The position numbers and the translations under genes were made by a program. DNA of 64,000 nt from Drosophila persimilis. Its lineage: Eukaryota > Arthropoda > Insecta > Diptera > Drosophilidae. The notes beneath the pieces were generated by a model. It made no database searches, was not told the origin of the DNA, and saw nothing but the letters and a program-made list of their open reading frames with translations. How positions within the stretch are numbered: position 1 is the stretch's first letter; each line of letters begins with the position of its first letter. Where the stretch lies: the NCBI RefSeq assembly GCF_003286085.1, contig NW_020825298.1, positions 12,214,001-12,278,000 on the forward strand, in the 5' to 3' direction. Below, piece by piece: positions 25,681 to 38,552 of this stretch.

Positions 25681-27769
25681 AATTGAAGCGAGAGTATTTT
25701 GGACACATTTCCGAGGGTATTTAAAAGTACAAAAAGAGCAAAAATATGGTAGGTATATTTGCACATTTAGTGCTAAGAATATTCAAAGGACTTTCGGTTC
25801 CAAGACCCCCCAGCGATTCACTTTTTCAACCCGATTTAGTCTCCATTTTACTCCCTGAGATTATCCCTAAATTAATGGCAAACAACAAGTTTTGTCTACA
25901 GCCAGAAACACAAAGTTGAGGCTAAACGGAAATGTATTTCAAATTGATTGAAATCTGCATAAGTGATTAAACTGAAATTAATGAAGACAACAGAGCACAC
26001 AAATCGATTGAACAGTAGATGATGGGAAAACAAGTTCCCCATTCAAGTGTCTCCGTTTAATCGTATTTCGTATTTCGGTTTAAAGTCATTCGAATGACTT
26101 TCCTATAAATTAACACAATTTTATTGTTGTCGACACGAGAGATAGTAATCTATAGAAATTTGCCTAAACAGCAAACACAAAAGCTGAACAACAAAAAATA
26201 ATAGTAAAAATACAAAATTGAACAGAATGAAAATTAATTTGCCTCTCTTTGCATAAATTACGATGCCCAGACAGCAGATCGATCGAGCGCCATATATTGT
26301 ATCTCTGAATGCATAAATTAAGAAATCAATTCGTTGTCGCCAAATGCATGTAATTAAGTGAATATCATATTGTGATGTTCGATCGTGAGCAACGGAAGCA
26401 AACAAATATCCATTATAATGGTTGTTATGGGCTGGGAAATATATTGTTGGGAAGAGGGGGAACATTAAGACCAAGGTAGTAGAGAGATGAGTTGAAACGT
26501 TTTCTGTGTTTCATTATTTATTAATTGTGTTTCATGGGTGCGATTTCATGTAGATTTAGGGCATACTATGTATGTAGGATAAGTGGTAGAGAACTTTCTA
26601 TCGGATCTTTATGAAGCTTAAAAGTGTATGGAATACAGTACATATATTTCTGTGTCTTTTTGGTAGAGCAAAAGCGAACGATTGATTTTATGGTTCACGT
26701 GACAAAGGGGCATCTCTTTCAATTTCAATGCTCGAACTTATTATGAGAGATGGGAAAGACCTTGAGAGAATGAGAGGAGTCGCGACTGCGTCTAGTGACC
26801 TATTATAATTATAATTTCAGAATATATCCAAAGAAATCAGCTGTTCTATTCTACACACCACAACAGGCCATATATTTACATATATTAAACTGAACAATCA
26901 TTGACTACGCTACTGATTGATGCTGATTTGATACTCGAGGACTACAAATTAACATTAAAGGAAGACCTAGCCACATGTCACATTCACATCTCAACAGCCA
27001 CTCTACACTCTCCCATCTCCCCGCCCATAAAGTACCATCCCAAAGCACCTTAATCTCTCAGCTTACGAGCCTCTCAAGAATGTCGAAAAAGCTGAAGCCG
27101 ACTTTTCCAACGGCAAGACCAAGACTGGCACTGAATTCCAAGCCATTTGCCTATTCGGAGCTGTGGATTCTGTGCCGCCTCTCTCTCATTTGGTTTATTA
27201 TTTCGGGGCTCGGGTCAATCTACCGTGGAGACAAGCCCATCCCAGCGATAAGATACACTCAGCCACTCGCGGCAGCAGCAGCACCAAAAGCAACAGCAAC
27301 TCTCCAACAACTAATTAACAATCGCATTCATTTTATTTATCGTACAAATGCAAACCGCTTGACTTCCAAAAAAAAGTAAAAATAAATAAAAGAAACCAAA
27401 ACTGTATCTGCATGCATTTATAAAGCCTCCAATGTGGGTTCGGGGGATTGGGATTGGGATCGGGATTGAGATTGGGGATTGGAATCTTGTGCTTCTTCGC
27501 GGCTGCCCGGGCTGCCACGGCTGCCCGGCTGCTTTGGTACACTTGACTGAACAAAATGTATGGTCAGAGTGTGCATAAGAGTGTGGAGAGCTCTCCTGAG
27601 AGCTCTTCTCCTCTCCATGTCGTTGTTTTTCCAGATTCCAGTGGCTTTATCTTGGGCTCGTTAATGAGATTTGCTTGTATCTGAAGCCATTCGGTAGATG
27701 CATATCAGCGGATTTCAATTAATTGTGGCGACGCTTATTAGTCATCCATCTAACAAACTAAACACGGCG

Positions 27770-27804
27770 CTGGCCCTGGCCCTGGCCCTGGCCCTGGCCC
27801 TGGC
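27770..27804. repeat. CTGGCC hexamer repeat
   Basis: Between five and six tandem CTGGCC units. Confidence 0.9.
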
Positions 27805-28152
27805 GCTACCAGACCATCCCTTTCCTTCCCTTCGCTTCCCTGCATCCTAGCGAGGCATTGACCTCAGACTGACCTTGGAACTTACAGATGGAAGATACAG
27901 ATCATCTCAATAAAAATGCATTTTTATGGAGTTTCTAGGTCGATTCCCCGTCAGAATGCGGCTTCAATCCTTTCATGTGGCGCTTAAAATGGCGCCTGCC
28001 TATAAATCTGATTTATACATGTACATATATATATGGTATATCTTTGTGCAGCACCTAATGGCTTAATTTGATGGTGTACATATCGGTAGATGATCGGTTC
28101 GGTGAGTGGATCCTCTCAATGATCAACTGCTGCAACCATTTTCGCCAAATTG

Positions 28153-28189
28153 CAGTCTCTCTCTTTCTTTCTCCCTCTCTCTCTCTCTG

Positions 28190-28225
<36 letters not shown>
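28153..28225. repeat. CT-rich tract
   Basis: About 70 bases of (CT)n with TTT, CC and G interruptions. Confidence 0.9.
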
Positions 28226-28226
<1 letters not shown>

Positions 28227-30837
28227 AAATAAGGAACCCGGGCAGACGGGGGGCGCTACAAACAATAAAAGAGAACAACTATTAAGACCGCTTGAACGCC
28301 TGTCCGGAGAACCAACAACAAAAACTACAGAAAACAAAACCTGAAACATGAAATTCCTGCGTAATTTGTAAGGAAAGGCGTGAAGAACACCAACGAAGGC
28401 AACACCTTAATTAATGTTATTAAAATGGAACGAACGACCGACGGATGGACCAGCCGACCGACTCGCCGACCGAACCTGAACCTGAACCTGGCCTGAACCA
28501 CGTATCCCGGTACAGACCTCAGCCTGCAGAAGGCTCAAACCAAACCAAACCAAACCGAAAAAAAAACGTAGAAGGAAAGAACGAAAACCTGAAGAAGTCG
28601 AAAAGAAGAAGGCAAGCGTAAGAGAATGTGGCAAAAAAAAAAAAGAGTAAAGGAACGGAAAGGGAAGGGAAGGGAAAAAGGGTCCACAACTTCTTCTTTG
28701 GGTTGGTCAATCGCTTCGGATCGGGCCCTGACTTTGGCTCTGAACATGCACGTTCCGGTCGGTCGGTGGTCGGTGGTCAATGTTTAGTGTAGTGGAAAAT
28801 AGGAGAACGGTCGATCGGTCGTCTGCCTCTAAGGGGCTTGGCTCTGTCAAAGTGGGGGAGTGTTCCATGGATTGGAACTTTCTAAATGTTTGATATTCAA
28901 AATAGGAGATGGGAAAATTCAACTAAGAAGACTGGCGCTTTTCCTTGTGGAAAAACTAATAGAATATATGTAGATCTAAAAAAGGACTTTATAGAAAAGA
29001 TTCTTCATTCCTTAAAACAGGAGAATGATCACAAATCTAAGGGGAACCTAAGACTTATGCTTTGGAGACTTTCCGGAAAATAAGAGACTCTCTTAGAGGA
29101 AGGTTTCAGAGACTCTTTCAAGGACTCTTGACCCACTTCACTTCCGTAAAAGTTTCACATATCTGCACATACCTCTTACATCACTTTGGCTCCCAAAAGT
29201 GTACACAATGTTTCCCAAAAAGGTTCCCAGGCACTGAGGCAAAATATCGCCATCTGGTGGTGATCAGCCACGCTCCATAAGCAAACCACAGAGAAAGAGA
29301 TAGAGAGAGCGTGGGGAGGGACAGATGGGGACTCCTGCCTCTTCTGTGGCTGCTGTCAATTGTAGCTGTGCCCATCGTTCTAAGACGTTAAGGCAGATTT
29401 ATCACTGGACACTCTGGAGCGCTGACTACTTGACATATTCATTAAATTTGCCACATTGTTGCCTGGGAGCCGCAGCCGAAGAACAAAGCGTTGGGCCAGA
29501 CAAAGGAGATGATGCTCATCATTTTGACACCTTAATGCGGTAATTAGGGTTTTTTCACCGGCTCTCTCAGACCACGAATGGCTGTAGCTGAGGCTGTGGC
29601 TGCCGCAGAAGAAGATCCTTAAAAGCCGATGATCATGAGCAAATATTAACACAGAGCATACAGCGCGATGCGATGCAGATCGGATCAGAGAGATGGATCG
29701 CAGATGGATGCGGAACGCCCTGGACCTGGGCCTGGGCCTGGACTCCTCCAACCTTTAACGGTTTACGGCGAATTGGCTTAAATTATTTAAAGATTACACA
29801 GCCTCCAAGGGAAGGCGCACACACAGACACACACACAATAGGGAAAACGATCATCACTCCGAACCGAACCGAACCGAACGAACTGTCTGCTGCGATCATG
29901 AATCCTTTTTTGGGTGTGAAGATTATGACACAGCAGAAATGGAAGGCAAAACCGAAAAACCGAACCCAACGTACCGAAACGGAACGAATGTGGCAGGCGG
30001 CAATTAATTTCAAATATTTCTGAGACTGTAAAGGCAGCTGGATCCCATCGCATCCCCGAGTTGATCCAAAGAAATTGCAGACAAATTAAGATAAATGAAT
30101 TGTTTAATTGTTGCACGCGGCGGTGTGGGGCTCTGTGCTAATTTGACTTGTAATATGATAAATGTCCGAAGGGACTTGTGGTTGGATCTTATGTAAAGGC
30201 TTCAGAGGTGATATGCTGATCGGGACAAGATGTTTTCATGCATATTGGGAGCTAATTTCATTATGATTTTAGGGATATATCTGATCAATATTTTCCTTAA
30301 ATTTCACATATTTTATACTATCTTCTTCCCGTATTATGGCATCCCTGAAAACATATTAGTTTATCATTAACACCCAGATCATATATCTCCAAAAGGCAAA
30401 AAGAACCATCAATCAAAGTCCTGATGTCTAAATAATTCTGTTGTTGTTGTTGTTGTGGGCTTTGTGGTGCTGTCTGTGCCACAAAGGACTACCGCACTAA
30501 TTAATACTGCCGCCCCAGAAACTGATTGCCCAGACCGTAGCCACACACCACAGAGCCAGCTTCAAGATGCGTTCGTGCCTCAGCCTCAGTCTCAGTCTCA
30601 ATCTCAGCTTAAGGTTCAGCTTTAACTTCAGCCACACACGACTCACGATCGCCATCTTCATCTCCATCTAAGCTAAATAAAGTTATTAAGCCTCTCGGCC
30701 AAAAGGGAAATGTTGCAGTGCCAAAAAAAAAAAGAGAAGAAAGATGAAAAATAAAGAGTGTAGACAGAAGAGTGAAGAGAACCGAGGGAAACGAAAGGCC
30801 CAAAACGCAGCATGTGTTAAAATTATATAGAGAGTGC

Positions 30838-30872
30838 GTGTGGACCGAGTGGACGTGGACGTGGACGTGGAC
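30838..30872. repeat. GTGGAC hexamer repeat
   Basis: Four or five tandem GTGGAC units, the first diverged. Confidence 0.85.
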
Positions 30873-31709
30873 CCCCCTAATGGCGATGGACTCTCTCGCA
30901 CTGAACTGGGACTGAACTCAACAATCTTCGGGGCCTGGATGTCGATGTGCATGTGGATGTGGATGTGAAGCTGCCACACGAGGGGGCTCCTCCGAAGGCA
31001 GAGAGTTAATAAAAAACACATAATTGCGTATGTTTTGGGGTCTCGGAATGGAACGGATCGCAACGGAGATCCTCCATCAGTTGGGGAGTGCTGTGTGCAG
31101 GCTCAAGTGCGAAGTTCTGCGCAAACGCCAAGCGCCTGTGAAAATATGATTTTTGTTGCCATTTCGTGTTTTGCCACTTTGGAGGTCTTCATCATTTTTT
31201 CATCGTCGATCGTCCCTGGCTCTCGTGCCTCTCGTGGCTCTCGGTCATTGTTCGTTTGTTGTTTGGCTCTCCTGTTGGTGGGATGCTGTTTGTGTTGATC
31301 TTGGTTTTTGTGTTTCCATAAAACTGACCCCATGGGCAGTGAAATTAAGTTGATTTTTAATGCAGTCATGGTGGGTAGTCAAGCCAGGTGGGTCCCTCAA
31401 GCCGAGTACCTCCTCCTCTTACCCAGAATTCAATGCAATGCAAAAAAAAAGATGCTATTTCTTATCGAGGTAATTTTCAATGGATTATATTAAATTCAGA
31501 TAGTTTTGAGGGATACAAAGAGCTGGACCTAAACTGGAAATTCTTAGGTCGGACATACTTATAAGGACAATTTCGAATTGAAAGTATTACATGGGCTCAA
31601 AGGTGAGGGATTTAAAGGATATCGTTTAGAGTGTCCCAAGTGCTAATCATCAGACAATATTAAGTTCTTTTTGTTCTATGAAATAGGGACATTCATTGTC
31701 CTTACACCA

Positions 31710-31731
31710 ATCAGCACTTTCGGATGAGCGA
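31710..31731 (+). repeat. 22-base dispersed repeat, copy 2
   Basis: Exact match in the same orientation to 21078-21099, about 10.6 kb away, in the Wnt6-Wnt10 interval. Confidence 0.85.
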
Positions 31732-34700
31732 AATATTCAATATTTGGCTCGTACTTGAATGCCAAGGGAAGAATCGAAGTGGATGCATCAAATACTCCGT
31801 TATCGGGATGAAGTTATTGCTCAGCAGAACCTGAATTCCTAACTCCTAATTCCAATCCATTATTACCATTGTTTTCAATAGTATTCCCTCCAATTAGTTA
31901 CCAATTCTTTTCATTCAACCTCTTCCCACTCTTCTGCTAATGTCACAAGTCCAACAATAACACAAAACCCAAAATACTTCCGTCTGTTGCACAGAAACTC
32001 CAGTCTCGATACTCCACATACTCCACAACTGCAACCCGTTTCCTTCAACGTCGCCATAATAAATTTCAACTTGTCTACACCTATTTTTACAAACATTTAA
32101 AAATTATTACACAGTCTTTTTCATTATGCCTCGTCTCTGCAACCCGGACATACCACCAGATCCGATCCGATCCACAGAAGACCCCATGATGCCATGAACC
32201 AATGGCTTGCCCATTGCCCATTGCCCGTTCCGGGGCCTGATGACCTTAAATTAAATGTGCAGCACATGAATTATGTAAGCTGTTTAATAAAGTGATTCCA
32301 TTTGCATGCAAGAGCCCCGCACGCATACGCAGCGGGTAGTCTTCAGCCCCCCATTCCCCAGTTGCCCAGTTCCCAGTCCCGATTTAGAGCTGGAGCTGGA
32401 GCTGGAGATGCACCCCAACCCAACTTCAACAACTTACTCAGCAAGAAGTGGGCCCCGGAGCGGAGTTGGAAGATAGAGGATGGAGCTTCATCTTTAAGCA
32501 ACAGCATGGAGGTGGACCTGGGTCTGGATCTGGAGTTGGAGTTTGAGTTGGAGAGTCACTGAGCTGGACTTCGCGCAGCGCGCGCTGATTGTCGCTTAAT
32601 AAAAATGGTTATTGTGTTTTACTTTTTCTTTATTTTTTCCCCCGTCTTTGCTGCGCCTGAGAGGATCCTCCTCTGGAGATTGCCCAGTCGGCTATTTATG
32701 TGTGGCTTTTGTAAGAATTATTAATGTAAATCTTTCATAATTTTCATAAGATGTGCGCGTGCGCGTGCACGAGCGCGATGTCCAGGAAAGAGGAGACAAA
32801 GAGCAGGCATCCTTGTGTTTCGGAACTGCCTTTACAATGATTTATGATGCCATCTGGCAACGCTGTGTGGGCATCCTGTGCTTAAAGCTTCATCAGCAAA
32901 GCTCCGAAAGCTCGCTGGCGGGTTCATTCCGTGTTGGCTCCACCCACACACATCGCAGGGCGTTCATTTTGTCCGTAGTGGGAGCCTGGACCTGCGCAGT
33001 GGCTGGACCCACCAGAGGGTTGCGATGCATTCCGACATTCGCCGGGGCAAACAAAATGAAGTTCCCTTTCCAGGATGACGATGATGCTAAGAAAACAGAG
33101 CCCAGCAATGACTGACAGCAGCAAATCAAAGTCACAGAGCGAGTTCTGCCATATGGCCAAATGTTTCTTGTTTCTTCTCTTTTTTCTCTTTTTCTTCGAG
33201 GGGGCCTCCAATGAGAATGCATCCAACATCTGCAAATTCCTTATGCCTCTGCCGTGGTTCAGGTTCTGGCCAACTGTTGCTGCAACTTGTTGGGCTCTTT
33301 GCAGATGACGAATGCAGCGCCACATCAACGTCATAAAGCGGCACAACAATGCAGTGGCTGGACCTGGACCTGGACCCTGTCCCAGACCCAGCTCCAGCCC
33401 CAGCCCCAGCCCCGGGTGCTCATTCCAATCTCTCATCATCTCTTCTTAGGTGCCCCCCATTCCATGTGAAACTCTTCTTCTGGTTGGTTGGCAGCCACTA
33501 AAAAACCAAGATGGCCGCTTGAGCCAACGAGTGCTATGCACTTGAACTTTCATTTTGATGATGATGACGATGACCAGCGACGACGACGACGACGACCACT
33601 ACTACGACTACGATGATGTGAATGAGCTGCTGGCTGGCTTGCCCCTGCCCCTGCCCCGGCAACGTACCATTGTCGTGCCACCGAAGGGGTGCAGAAAAGC
33701 TGTGATTTCAACGTTTAAAGTGATTTTGGCAGGAAGAGCACGACTGATGGTTGAACTTTTGAATGGGGAATAGATCGAAGGAGCTGGCAATGAATGAGCA
33801 AGTAAAGTCACGCTTAAATGGTTCGAATTTGAAGATCTGGAAACACGTATTCATTGCATTCGGAATGTGTTCACTGAAGAGAAGAGATGGTTTCAAATAT
33901 TTAGAATGTTTATTCTAGAATATGTATTCAAAAATAAATAACGAACGATAACGAAAATGTGCGTGTGAGCATGTCGCAATTGCGTGGATCTCAATCAGAA
34001 GAGACACGAGATGAACGACAACTAAAACATGCAAATTTTATAACAATTTCCCAGTATTCACAATGTATATTGAAGAATATGTATTAAACATCAAGAGTCA
34101 CGCTCTAAAGGGAACGTTAGCAATCAAAGGCAACCATTACTAATCCCTATGATTCGCTTTACTTGCTGTGCCTTATTTATAATATCCTTATTTAAGAAGT
34201 TACAGGATAGTAAATGCTCCAACCCTGGAAACTGCTCCTCCTCGCTGCCTTGTTTCTCGGGCTATGTGCGTGCTGCGGTTTGTAAACCACTTGAAACAAT
34301 TTTTAATTGTAATTTGCGCAAAGCAACGCCTTCCTCCAACTCTCCAGCAGAACCCCTACCCCAAATCAGCCCGTTGACTGTTGCTAAAACTTGACATGAC
34401 CGCCGCACAGAGACAGAGGCGGACTCCAAGGGGGACCGTGCCCAACCGTACACATAGATAGGAGATGGGCAGGGCAGGGCAGGTGGAATACAGAATACAA
34501 AATACAGACTTCGGAAGCAGCCTCAGCGCTTGCATAGTTCAGATGGGAACATTGCTGGGATGCCAGCCGCGGCTGCGACGATGCCTGATGGAAGGAATTT
34601 TCATAGAAAGGCGCTCCCGGTATGCAGACGCGCTAGCTAAGCGAACTTTGTGCACCACACCACCACACCACCCCATTCTCTGCCAGGGATGGGATGGGAT

Positions 34701-37700
34701 GGGTTGGGATTTTGTAGGTGGGCCCTGGGATATCGAATGTTTAAATTTCGGGACGACAACGCAACGCAACGTGCAATTAAAATTGAAAAATTTTCCCACA
34801 CATCTGCAGCCGAAAATTGTATGTCGTCCGGCGAGCCACCGCTCGAATGGAAGAGAGGCGAAGTATGAGGAGGATACAGTGAGGCCGTGGCCCTGCACTG
34901 ATTTCTTTTTCATGTCAGAGCAATGCAAACTGTGTGCACTGATTGGAGGCCAGCGGAATTTTTCCCATACACACCGACCGACCGGTGTACGAAAGACTCC
35001 GGGACTCAGACCCAAAACCAAAACCGAAAATCGACAAACCCAAACCCTTTTTACCCAGTGCCACTTTGGCCCCTGGAATGCCTCGAGTTATGTTCGCTAT
35101 GTCGCCGGACTTCGATAGGGGATTCGGCCAGGGGATGGGATGTGGCCGAAAGGTGAGTGGAGTAGCAGCAGAAGCTCCTCTCGAAATTACTTCGATTAAT
35201 TTTCGCTTAATTTTTATTATTATTTCTTACTCCCCGAAAGATATTTCTTCGATGCGAAAATTTGTGTCGTTTTGTGAGATTTTTGTCAGGATTTATTAAC
35301 GTTCCGTCGTTTCGCTTCGAGTTAATTAAACAACAACAAAAAATCAACAAAAATAACGAAAATCAAACGTAAATTAACTAAATTATGGGTCCGTCGGTGT
35401 AACCGTGGGCAACATCATTATAATGAATTTTTCATGAATTTTTCCTTTTAATGAGCGCAAATTGTTTTGAACTTTGGCGAGTGCACACCTGCGCCACGAC
35501 AGAGAGGGAGAGATAGCGACAGAGATATCCAATCATTGGAAAATCTAGATACTGTTTTTGAGGGATTGGTTTTATTAGGGACTCTGTTTAAAGGCGGAGT
35601 AAAGGCTTAAAACAATGCAACCCTCAATTTCGTACTAATTGCGATTACAAGATAAGAATGGAAATGAATAAACAGGCTGAAAACCAGTCGAACTTTGGGT
35701 ACTCTCTTGAAATATGGATGAAATAATCAAAAAATCCAAAGACACTTGTCGTTTAGATAGTTCCAGGCAAGAATTTCCAGGTTTTACTTCAAATTAATTG
35801 CATATGCCCATGAATAAATATATCACCATTAAATAGTAATTACATATTCTTGAACGCTGATGATAATACATGATAACTCATTACAATGACATTCAATCTC
35901 CTAAAGAACTCGTAAACAAAAATACCCTGCATATCAGTTCCCTTATGAAAATTCAATAACAAAAGCAACCCCTCGCTGACATTGGTATTCCATCAACACT
36001 TGCCCATGACCATGGCCGTGTCCCAAAAATATATCCATGTTAATATCTGTGAAATTGATCTGATTTTAATTTTAACATGATGCTTTCCGCAGGGTAACCC
36101 CTGGCACTTCCTACCCCTTTTCGTTCCGGAGGAATCCCTTTACAGTTCACTGAACATTTAACCAACAACAACAACAATCCTACCCTCTTTTAAGGGGTAC
36201 CCGTACTCCCATACTCCCGTACTCCCGTACTCCCGTGTACTCGTGTACCCTTTCCCTGTCAGATGTCTGAGTCTGGTTGGTTAATCCTTTTGGTAATTTA
36301 TGCGCTCTCCTCTTGCCCCCTGCCATCCTTAAAAAAACGAAGCGCTGCCACTTACCGAACTAATCATCATGCTGATTCGCCGCTCCTGCCCCAGATCTGG
36401 ACGGACTCCTGGCTGCCGCCGCTGATCTCATCGCGTCACGTCACGTGTCCTCTCCGCTCATTGCCATCATTGTTCTGGCTGCTCTTGTTGTCGTCGTGGT
36501 TGTATTGTTTATTGTGACAATTCTTGTCAACGGTCCAAGGAAATGTCAACGGCACATTGATGGATGTTCCGCCAGACCTCAGACCCCGAACCAGAACCAG
36601 AACCAGTGCCCAGAGGCACAGCCAGGCAGTGGCAGAGGCAGTGGCACAGACTGTTAGCTGTAGCTGTGGATGAAGCCACCGCCAGGTGATGGTGATTCAT
36701 GGCAACTGTATGCGGTAGATGAGATGGTCAAATGGTCGTTGTTTTTGTGGTTTTCTTTGTGGTTCGAGTGACTGAAAGTGGTAAAGGTAAAGAGTGGGGA
36801 GTGTGTGTGAGAGTTGCATTGCATCAAGCTGTTAACGGATAATTTTTAATGAGTTTAAACATTAACATTGTCCACAAGTAAGCCAAAAGGAATGCACACT
36901 ATATTGGAGTACTTCAAGAGTTACCAAAACATGAAATTCAAGTGCCATCATTGAGTGATTTGACATTGCATTCATCTGAAATGTCATTGAGTCATTAAAG
37001 TCCGTACAATTATTGTATCTATATTTACATACATCAATTGCAAATATCAATCAATCAATCAGCGCATAGAACACTTTTCGAACCCGGCAATCGAATAGTT
37101 TGGGGATATATTAGTTTTGTGTAGGATTTGTATAGCAGCCAGAAGGAACCCCATAAAGTAAATATATGTATTCTGGATCAGCACCGGGTATAAAAGTCGA
37201 GCCGCGGCCCTTGCCGAGGCTCACAATTGATGTGGTCAAACTGATACAACTGAATAGATTGTATACCTAAAATATCTTTAAATACAGCTGCTTGTTTTAA
37301 ATGCACAACATATTGCATTGCAACAGCCTCGAAGAACAGCTGGCAACAAGTGTGTGTTCGCGTAAATCCTTTGAAGTCTAACAAGTAGCAAAGGAAAAGT
37401 CAAAGAGGGTTAAGTTCACCCACACACACACACACAAAGCCAAATGGAAAATAAAAGAAAAACTGACAGCCTAAACGACCCATATTTTGAGATCCTTCTG
37501 GCATCTTCGTACCTCGTATCTCATACCCGGAACCCCCTGATGACACTGATGCTGCGACTGGTCCTAACTAAGGAAGCAGACGTGAATCAATTGCCCTAGC
37601 CTTTGTTTTTTTCCGCCTGCCTATATAGAAATTAGCATATTTCAAAGGCATACTCCCGCAAAAAATACCCCAACAACAAAGGAACGAAATTGCAATAATT

Positions 37701-38370
37701 GGAGTCCTTGAGAGGACAACAATGGGAAGAGAAAGAGTGAGACAGCTCGGAGGGGAAACGGAACGCCAGTGCACCAGTTTCACTTTTGTTGTGTTAACCC
37801 TTTGATGTTCACCAGAAGTGGCACTCGGTCGTATGTCCTTGCCACAAGAACAACAAAAACACGAACAGTGGCAACACCCCACATATCATGCAGCAGAGCT
37901 GCTTAATCAGTCTTTAAAGGGCACCGCAGACAGACACCAGGCAACAGGACAGGTGTCAAGCTCAAAGGTTAAATCTTTAATCAATGAAACGGAACATAAA
38001 CATATCCTGTTCCTGATCCTGATCCTTTCCGCATAAGCATGACTATCCCAACGTGTTAATTGGACCAAACATGGAGGGTAATTCAACAGCAGGAAAGAAA
38101 TGCTCTCGCATGCGATAAATGCAGAAGAATGAGCAGCCCTGCCTCAATATATCCGTGGGTATATGTACGTATAAAGGTGTGTCTATCCTTTGATGTCCTT
38201 GCACTTTGGCCAGCCAGTCGCTGAGCAGCCAGGAGACAAGCCAGGAGCCGGCCACAACCCGGCTAGGAATAACAATCACCCCAAACAAAGACACGCGCAC
38301 GCATCCCCATCAACCATCACTCGTACCCCCCGTTCCATCATTCCCCGGTTCCGCAATTCCCAGCCGAAGC

Positions 38371-38493
38371 ATGGACGATGCCGAGGACGAGGATAACGAG
38401 TACGACGACGAGGACGATGTCGATGCCGATAACAACGAAGCCTGCTTCTGTTTCAAATATTTCAAATTTAATTTGCATTTAGAGGCTGGATAG
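38371..38493 (+). other. candidate acidic small ORF (40 aa)
   Basis: ATG at 38371 opens a 40-residue frame: 25 N-terminal residues that are mostly Asp/Glu, then a short Cys/Phe/Lys segment and stop TAG at 38491-38493. It lies just upstream of the candidate Wnt10 start site at 38509, so it would not be in a Wnt10 mRNA starting there. GAY/GAR repeats produce such frames by chance; no family recognised. Confidence 0.12.
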
Positions 38494-38500
38494 CTCGTCT

Positions 38501-38552
38501 CTCGTTTCATAGTCGCGCGACTCGTTTCCCGGACAGGACGTTCGTGTCCTGT
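38501..38552 (+). promoter_or_regulatory. Wnt10: candidate Wnt10 core promoter (Inr-like plus DPE)
   Basis: An Inr-like TCA with its A at 38509 is followed at exactly +28 to +33 (38536-38541) by GGACGT, a full match to the Drosophila DPE. The Inr is imperfect (TCATAG rather than TCAKTY). The palindrome AGTCGCGCGACT (38511-38522) lies between them, and the DPE sits in a 7-base-pair hairpin (ACAGGAC 38533-38539 with GTCCTGT 38546-38552). Downstream the sequence becomes strongly A-rich, as fly leaders often are. No TATA box is seen. The assignment is inference from spacing and composition. Confidence 0.35.

Larger units (their letters stand above)
25681..38508. other. Wnt6-Wnt10 intergenic region
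   Basis: No gene is firmly supported over 12.8 kb. The longest frames are 34465-35118 (217 codons, no family recognised, overlapped by a long antisense frame) and 26975-27379 (134 codons with AATAAA directly after the stop). The region holds a CT tract (28153-28225), CTGGCC and GTGGAC hexamer repeats (27770-27804, 30838-30872), a tract of ACTCCCGT-type units near 36200-36245, a GAY-rich stretch near 33555-33615, and the second copy of the 22-base repeat (31710-31731). Probably regulatory for the flanking Wnt genes; this is inference. Confidence 0.6.
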
